From Methylobacter sp. (GTDB lineage Bacteria > Pseudomonadota > Gammaproteobacteria > Methylococcales > Methylomonadaceae), in the NCBI GenBank assembly GCA_023229605.1, contig JALNYY010000124.1:1-12988 (forward strand): 12,988 bases of DNA. Reading direction: 5' to 3'. Shown piece after piece: positions 9,001 through 12,988 of the stretch. Position 1 is the stretch's first letter, and each line of letters starts with the position of its first letter. The notes below the pieces were generated by a model. It had not been told where the DNA came from, made no database searches, and worked only from the letters and a program-made list of their open reading frames with translations. The position numbers were made by a program, and so were the translations under genes.

Positions 9001-12000
9001 TTAAAGCGATCACGCCTTATTTACCTTATGCACCGACTCAAGAAACGGCAATTTGCCAGAAAGCTATCATTCCTATTTTACCTGTAGTGCATGATTTTAA
9101 TTCAGAACAAGAAAGACTTGGCTTTATCAGGCAATGGGTTGCAAGCAATACAGATATTGCCGAACTCAGAAAACAGAATCTGTGGACGGATTTAAGCGAC
9201 AGAATTCTTGAAGGCGGCGTGTTTTTTAGAACTGCCGAACACTCAGCACAACAGCCAGCCAGTCGTTTGCAACAGTTTGAAAAACTCTTTAAAGAAGAAA
9301 AGCTCAATGTCCTAAGCTGCTCTACAACAATGGAAATGGGTGTAGACATCGGCGGTATTACAGCGGTCGCCATGAATAATGTACCTCCTCACCCGGCCAA
9401 TTATTTACAGCGAGCAGGCCGTGCCGGTCGGCGTCAGGAAACCCGTGCGTTGGCATTTACCTTATGCAAGGAAAATCCGCATGAACGCACGGTTTTTAAT
9501 CGTCCGTTATGGCCGTTTACCACCCATATTAAAGCGCCTTACATTACCTTAAACAGCGCCAAGATTGTGCAGCGACATGTTAATTCCTTGCTTTTTTCTT
9601 ACTTTCTAAAACAAGTTATTGATGTAGCTCAACAGCAAAACACTAAGTTGGATTGTGGCTGGTTTTTTTGCCAAGACGAAAACGGCAAGTCACAGCTTGA
9701 GCGTTTTTGTGTCTGGCTGGAAGAGTGCGATTTGACCGGCATACCCGAAAACCTTGAGAAAGGCTTAAATGCATTAATATACAAAACGATTCTGGCCGGC
9801 GCATCGCCAATCAATCTCACTCATCAAGCTATTTTGATCATTAGTAATATTAAGGATAAATGGTTGTCAGAATATCAGCCTTTGCAAGCTGAATTTAACG
9901 CATTAAATTCAAACATCGGTGAGAACAATCCTTATGAAAAGCGGATAGCAAAAGACCTGGAACGCCTTAAAGGGGAATATCTGTTGGCTGAATTGGCAAC
10001 TCGGGGCTTTTTACCTTGTTATGGATTTCCAACAGGGATTGCTTACTTCGATCCTTATAGCGTTCACGATTATCAACGTAGAAATCACAAAAAAGATGAC
10101 AAACGGGAAGATAATCTTAGCCGTATCCGGGAAAAACCGACCCGTGATTTGTCCATTGCTATCAGAGAATATGCGCCCGGCTGCGATATTATCCTAAATG
10201 GTCTGGCGTACCGTTCAGCGGGCCTGAGTTTAAGCTGGCATAGTCCTGAAAGCGGCTCCAACGAAACACAGAAACTAATAACGGCGTGGCGTTGCGATCA
10301 TTGTGGCGCAATTGACAATGCTTTAAGTAGCGTTTCTAGTAGCGTTTGCAACGACTGTGGTGGGCTGATTAATCCTGAGCATAAGCGCGAATTTATAGAA
10401 CCGGCAGGATTTGCCGTTGATTTTTATTCCAGTCCCCATACGGATGTTTCAGCACAGCATTATGTACCAGTTAAAGAACCCTGGGTTACTGCTAAAGACA
10501 GGCTGCGTCCTTTGCCTAATCCGCAATTAGGACAGTTTCGCGCCGGTAGTCAGGGCGATATTTTTTATCACAGCTCCGGCGAGTATGGATACGGTTACGC
10601 ACTCTGTTGGCATTGCGGTCGTGCCGATTCCATGACCGCCGAAAATAAAATCCCTGAAGTTTTCTTAAAACCGCATAAAAAATTAAGAGGCAGGCCGGAA
10701 GGTGAAATAGATGCTTGGTGCAGTGGTAACGACAACGAATTCGCCATTAAAACCAATCTTCATTTAGGCTATGTTGACCATACCGATGTTTTTGAACTGT
10801 ATCTTAAAAATAATGAACAGGTGTTTCTTGATTATAAAAATGAAGATAGCAAAAAAATTGCCTGGACGTTATCAGTGGTACTTAGACAAGCCCTAGCCGA
10901 CATCTTGGGTATCAATGTCGATGAAATGGGCTATACAGTGAAGCCGACTAAGTTGACTGATTGCAGCCACCCCGTAGCAGCCATTGTTTTATATGATAAA
11001 AGCAGTGGCGGTTCCGGCTTTGCTTCAGCTGCGTACCGTTATTTTGACAAATTATTTGTTAAAGCCAGGGAATACCTTAAGTGTAATTGTCAAGGCGTGT
11101 GCCAGAACTGCTTGTTGGGTTTTGATACTCGCTTCCATATTGATTATCTGGATAGGCTTTTAGCAGCAAGTTATTTGAATGAAGAATTTATCCGTCTGCT
11201 GGCTTTGCCGGAGGAATTAAAACTATTAGGGGAATCATCTCGTTATTGCCCTGAAACGCTGTTTACTGAAATCCGCGATGCCGCCAGTCATGGCGCGACT
11301 GAACTGCATGTGTTTTTACAAGGCCAACAATCCGACTGGGAAATAAATGAAAGTCAATTACTTGAACGGTGCTATCGCTGGAAACAACTTTATGCAAAGG
11401 TAGTTTTATTTGTTAACGCTTCACCACAGCCGCTTTCCGAGGCCACCAAAGAAGAGCTGTGGGTTTTGCACCGGTTAGGGATAACCATCGCTATAATCGA
11501 TGATGACAAGATCACACTCAAAGGCTCGGCTTGTATTGTTACACAAACTTTGTCAGACACTGCAATCAAGACTTTCGCACACTCGCTTAAACAAACTGCA
11601 ATACCCACGCAAAATTGGCTGAATCTGCCGGATAGTGTTTTGGTCTCTGCGGACAATTATCCGCTTATGTCGGTATTAAAGTATCTGGATGAAGATGCTT
11701 TGAAACCGAATGCAGGCAATGGTGATATAGAAATTGAAATACTTACTGAATGCAACGGTCCATTAACTCAGTTTGCTGAGAAATTCTGGCAGCGTGTGCT
11801 TGAACATCATCCATTATTGCAACAACATGTACTTTCGGATGAACTTAGTGGTTTACATTATTCAGATCGCTATTTATTCTCCCCGTGGTCGGTTATGCTG
11901 ATTGCAGAGCTTATTGATGGCTTAAAACGGCTTATGAAAAGTAATTGGACTAAGCCCAAAATTGTTATTGATACCTTTGTTAAGCGGGAAAGCAGTAATC

Positions 12001-12338
12001 AGAAACGCGGTTTATTGGCAGACTGGATGGATGACAACATACGCCTGGATGTTATCGCAGCCTATTTTGAGGCTATGGATGAAAATTGTGTTGTTAATGC
12101 GGCAAGCGATACGCCACATGGCCGAATAATGGAATTGACATGGCGGTCAGGAAAAACAACCCATATTCGATTAGATCAAGGTGTTGGGTATTGGAAAATA
12201 GGCGATAAAGCGCCTTGGTTTGATGATAATTTGTCGAGTTCTACGCAACAGGTAGAAAAGATGTTGCAATTAATTACTAAGCTCAATATTAGGAACGCTA
12301 AAGAATTTCCAACGCAGATTTTTGTAAAAGAGCGTTAG
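6090..12338 (+). CDS. druE: Druantia helicase DruE, DEAH helicase with DUF1998
   Basis: A 2082-residue superfamily 2 helicase matching DruE, the shared core of Druantia anti-phage systems; it should use ATP to move on or unwind DNA in the cytosol. The first RecA-like lobe has Walker A TSGTGSGKT at 124-132 (K131), DEAH at 259-262 and SAT at 296-298. The second lobe, after a very long insertion, has MEMGVDIGG at 1081-1089 (motif V) and QRAGRAGRR at 1107-1115 (motif VI). The insertion carries Cys pairs (around 450, 481-483, 493-496 and 592-595), an acidic stretch near 527-543 and a probable coiled coil around 690-735. A second Cys4 ribbon lies at 1402, 1405, 1420 and 1423. The DUF1998 module shows LYDKSSGGSGF at 1634-1644 and CNCQGVCQNC at 1665-1674. 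About 400 further residues have no assigned domain. The reading frame is intact. The ATG lies 13 bases after the druH stop with no strong Shine-Dalgarno, which suggests coupling. Confidence 0.9.
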   Translation: MSSYFQPLIAQLSQRSAEATLSILGISDPALRQFLSEQFNQPLGDSNNFLADPVFEHIFGWEEANISMERLADSLLERSLLEAMDKPPVDLKDYAFRKDWQPYQHQYKSWLKLSESKPQSIVITSGTGSGKTECFMVPVLNDLVRQYELQKQPLIGVQALFIYPLNALINSQRDRLRAWTDSFGNGVRFCLYNGNTPDKATSFNQAQTPNEILSRTLLRSEPPPLLVTNSTMLEYMLVRQVDSPILQKSQGKLRWIVLDEAHTYIGSQAAELSLLLRRVLHGFAVNAEDVRFVATSATIGDKDNVSLQRYLADLAGISKEQVTVIGGKRIVPPLNKRKGDYKQNTPIATLVDIDHDKQVSKQRYRALEDHPVSRKLREELTRDTLPKTLTQLSNTLFSDLADMHTRHQQTLAWLDLCTGTILPGKDNKPKHPFLPIRGHLFHQVTNGLWCCVDANCRCKKDTPLADKWAFGYVYSQQRERCECGAPVYELVFCNDCNSPHLQAFQTQQGQLIQIPRQAIDEFSLQIEVEGDEDPEEEQESDTKTVVPTEFINLAVKADAKLTHSLTLSLDNKQLGETHQAVTIHIVNDNETCGHCGFIPDRGKRGVFRRCLLGTPFYVSNTVPTLLEFCQDGNNPLESPGRGRRLITFTDSRQGTARIAVKIQQDSERNRLRGLVYEMVAKQLGNVNDAERIELEKKRDEYLDKAEKFKKMGLAEAEDFLNFAEKIQQQIEQMAVVQPITWQEAINTLQANSDVLKPMLDYYRDLNPMLFQHNSGSRTLSEMLLIREFNRRAKRQNTLETLGLVAIQYPALSTINNTSAEWQKLNLSLKDWQDFLKVCLDFYVRDNFIAIPYEWINWIGVTIYPKELLAPDSKESTGKRISKWPLVRKGRNNRLIRILTYALNLKLDNKAHEDMLNQIMRSAWKALTQESQILTSVAGSLTYQIKPEQMAFCCIQDAWVCPVTHRFLDTTFKAITPYLPYAPTQETAICQKAIIPILPVVHDFNSEQERLGFIRQWVASNTDIAELRKQNLWTDLSDRILEGGVFFRTAEHSAQQPASRLQQFEKLFKEEKLNVLSCSTTMEMGVDIGGITAVAMNNVPPHPANYLQRAGRAGRRQETRALAFTLCKENPHERTVFNRPLWPFTTHIKAPYITLNSAKIVQRHVNSLLFSYFLKQVIDVAQQQNTKLDCGWFFCQDENGKSQLERFCVWLEECDLTGIPENLEKGLNALIYKTILAGASPINLTHQAILIISNIKDKWLSEYQPLQAEFNALNSNIGENNPYEKRIAKDLERLKGEYLLAELATRGFLPCYGFPTGIAYFDPYSVHDYQRRNHKKDDKREDNLSRIREKPTRDLSIAIREYAPGCDIILNGLAYRSAGLSLSWHSPESGSNETQKLITAWRCDHCGAIDNALSSVSSSVCNDCGGLINPEHKREFIEPAGFAVDFYSSPHTDVSAQHYVPVKEPWVTAKDRLRPLPNPQLGQFRAGSQGDIFYHSSGEYGYGYALCWHCGRADSMTAENKIPEVFLKPHKKLRGRPEGEIDAWCSGNDNEFAIKTNLHLGYVDHTDVFELYLKNNEQVFLDYKNEDSKKIAWTLSVVLRQALADILGINVDEMGYTVKPTKLTDCSHPVAAIVLYDKSSGGSGFASAAYRYFDKLFVKAREYLKCNCQGVCQNCLLGFDTRFHIDYLDRLLAASYLNEEFIRLLALPEELKLLGESSRYCPETLFTEIRDAASHGATELHVFLQGQQSDWEINESQLLERCYRWKQLYAKVVLFVNASPQPLSEATKEELWVLHRLGITIAIIDDDKITLKGSACIVTQTLSDTAIKTFAHSLKQTAIPTQNWLNLPDSVLVSADNYPLMSVLKYLDEDALKPNAGNGDIEIEILTECNGPLTQFAEKFWQRVLEHHPLLQQHVLSDELSGLHYSDRYLFSPWSVMLIAELIDGLKRLMKSNWTKPKIVIDTFVKRESSNQKRGLLADWMDDNIRLDVIAAYFEAMDENCVVNAASDTPHGRIMELTWRSGKTTHIRLDQGVGYWKIGDKAPWFDDNLSSSTQQVEKMLQLITKLNIRNAKEFPTQIFVKER

Positions 12339-12398
12339 AAATGTTGTGAATTTGAATACTAATGAGGTGGGCTCACTTTAATCACTAACCCGAAATAG
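12339..12398. other. convergent intergenic gap between druE and the DoxX gene
   Basis: Sixty bases separate the druE stop from the stop of the opposing gene. AATGAG-GTGGG-CTCAcTT (12359-12376) can form a short hairpin followed by TTAA, a weak candidate terminator. No strong inverted repeat is visible and nothing here codes. Confidence 0.4.
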
Positions 12399-12944
12399 TT
12401 AATGTGTTTTAAGTGCCAGCCACGCATCCAGACTTAAACGACCGGAACCGCTAAATAACAAAGAGGTGAGCATGAACAAATACATTAACGGCAGTTTGTA
12501 ATTACCGTAGCCTTGGTCGGTAATGGCGTAGCCTTGCCATAATTGCGCTACGGTGCGCCATTCGGTCGGCCAGTGGACAACTGCGATGGCAACGATGGTT
12601 AAAATAATCAACGCAAAACTAAAAAAGCGCGTGGCAAAGCCTAAAATCAACGCAATAGGCGCGACAATCTCCAGCCCCATCGACAGCTCCCAGCTCAGAT
12701 CGGGCGGCAGTAAGTTAAACGGAAAAGGAAACGTTAAATCGGCAAACCAGTTTTCTCCGGAAACTTTCTCCAATCCGGCCTCCAAAAACTCATAAGCGAT
12801 TAATAGCCGAAGCAACAGCGGTGCAAAACCGGCGGCATTAGCGTCAAACCAGCGGGATGTTTTCTTGGAAAGTTCAAATAATCCGCGCAGGGCAGTACGG
12901 GCTGAGCATGTTTCACAGTTTGTTAAAGAATGGGATTCGTTCAT
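12399..12944 (-). CDS. DoxX family (HvfX-like) inner membrane protein
   Basis: A 181-residue integral membrane protein of the DoxX family, most like the HvfX branch. From the ATG at 12944 it shows four hydrophobic helices: about 40-56 (FAPLLLRLLIAYEFLEAGLEK), 88-105 (MGLEIVAPIALILGF), 108-125 (FFSFALIILTIVAIAVV) and 148-165 (KLPLMYLFMLTSLLF), ending in the typical GSGRLSLDAWL. The PPDLSWELSMGLEIVAP passage before helix 2 is characteristic. A Cys-x-x-Cys (C10, C13) sits in the N-terminal tail ahead of the first helix, which could bind metal or be redox active. An upstream TTG at 12956 would add four residues; neither start has a clear Shine-Dalgarno and ATG is preferred. HvfX-type proteins are usually encoded with DUF692/HvfB and HvfC proteins that mature a metal-binding peptide; whether that holds here depends on sequence beyond the window. 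Confidence 0.85.
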   Translation of the reverse strand: MNESHSLTNCETCSARTALRGLFELSKKTSRWFDANAAGFAPLLLRLLIAYEFLEAGLEKVSGENWFADLTFPFPFNLLPPDLSWELSMGLEIVAPIALILGFATRFFSFALIILTIVAIAVVHWPTEWRTVAQLWQGYAITDQGYGNYKLPLMYLFMLTSLLFSGSGRLSLDAWLALKTH

Positions 12945-12970
12945 GATGTAAGCCAAAGAGATTCAGGTTT

Positions 12971-12988
12971 TTACGCGCCAAGCCAATT
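12971..12988 (-). CDS. possible 3' end of an upstream gene cut by the window edge
   Basis: Reading the - strand from the edge gives NWLGA and a TAA stop at 12973-12971, 26 bases before the DoxX ATG. Such spacing would fit the last codons of an upstream operon gene (HvfC-like if this is an hvf cluster), but five codons prove nothing. Recorded only so that the edge is accounted for. Confidence 0.2.
   Translation of the reverse strand, partial: NWLGA

Noticed and set aside
9038..9373. 111-codon - strand reading frame inside druE
   Set aside because: It overlaps helicase motif V coding sequence in full and has a Ser/Cys-rich composition typical of an antisense shadow.
2726..12338. DISARM system (DrmA/DrmB) as the identity of the two large genes
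   Set aside because: DISARM also has a DUF1998 protein, but in DISARM the helicase (DrmA) and the DUF1998 protein (DrmB) are separate and a PLD protein gene (drmC) is expected. Here helicase and DUF1998 are in one 2082-residue chain with a single large partner, which is the Druantia pattern.
2164..12338. Druantia type II (DruM-DruF-DruG-DruE)
   Set aside because: Only one gene lies between the methyltransferase remnant and druE, and the methyltransferase is dead. Type III with a lost companion fits better.
2053..12417. Imperfect similarity TAGTCAATGcTTTTAG near 2053 and TAGTTAATGtgTTTTAAG near 12396 as flanking direct repeats
   Set aside because: Short, AT-rich and mismatched; expected by chance over 10 kb, with no integrase or tRNA in view to support an attachment site.
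12553..12795. 80-codon + strand reading frame opposite the DoxX gene
   Set aside because: It is entirely antisense to the membrane helices of DoxX and has a Lys/Asn/Ser-rich composition without a recognisable fold.
1..12988. CRISPR arrays, tRNA or rRNA genes, insertion sequence ends
   Set aside because: No regularly spaced repeats, no cloverleaf-like tRNA signature and no intact transposase with terminal inverted repeats were seen on either strand.

Overview
The window looks like part of a gammaproteobacterial chromosome. A methanotroph of the Methylococcales type would fit the protein styles, but nothing here proves a genus. It has three blocks: a small metabolic gene set on the left, a large anti-phage defence island in the middle (about 1.8 to 12.34 kb), and a membrane-protein gene on the opposite strand at the right edge.

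Left block (1-1780). Three closely spaced + strand genes encode a pyridoxamine 5'-phosphate oxidase-like flavoprotein (probably cut by the window edge), a glutathione S-transferase and a DUF1348/NTF2-fold protein. They look like one operon, closed by a rho-independent terminator with a perfect 20-bp stem at 1725-1780. Their base composition is visibly richer in G and C than the middle block.

Middle block (about 1781-12338). About 380 bases with no recognisable gene lead into a broken C5-cytosine DNA methyltransferase (2164-2707). Its AdoMet motif (DLFAGPGG) and catalytic motif (PPCQAYS) both survive but lie in different frames, separated by an apparent +1 slip in a GAGAGAG run, and the rest of the enzyme is missing. 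Two very long intact genes follow, 13 bases apart: a 1116-residue protein of no clear enzyme family and a 2082-residue DEAH helicase with zinc-binding Cys clusters and a DUF1998 module. Size, order and content match the druH-druE pair of the Druantia type III anti-phage system. The dead methyltransferase recalls the cytosine methylase (DruM) of Druantia type II, so this locus may be a type III system that has lost a methylase companion.

Right block (12339-12988). A convergent DoxX/HvfX-like membrane protein gene lies on the - strand. A few codons at the extreme edge may be the end of its upstream operon partner. The defence block appears to have been inserted between two ordinary chromosomal transcription units. 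I saw no integrase, tRNA, CRISPR array or insertion sequence.
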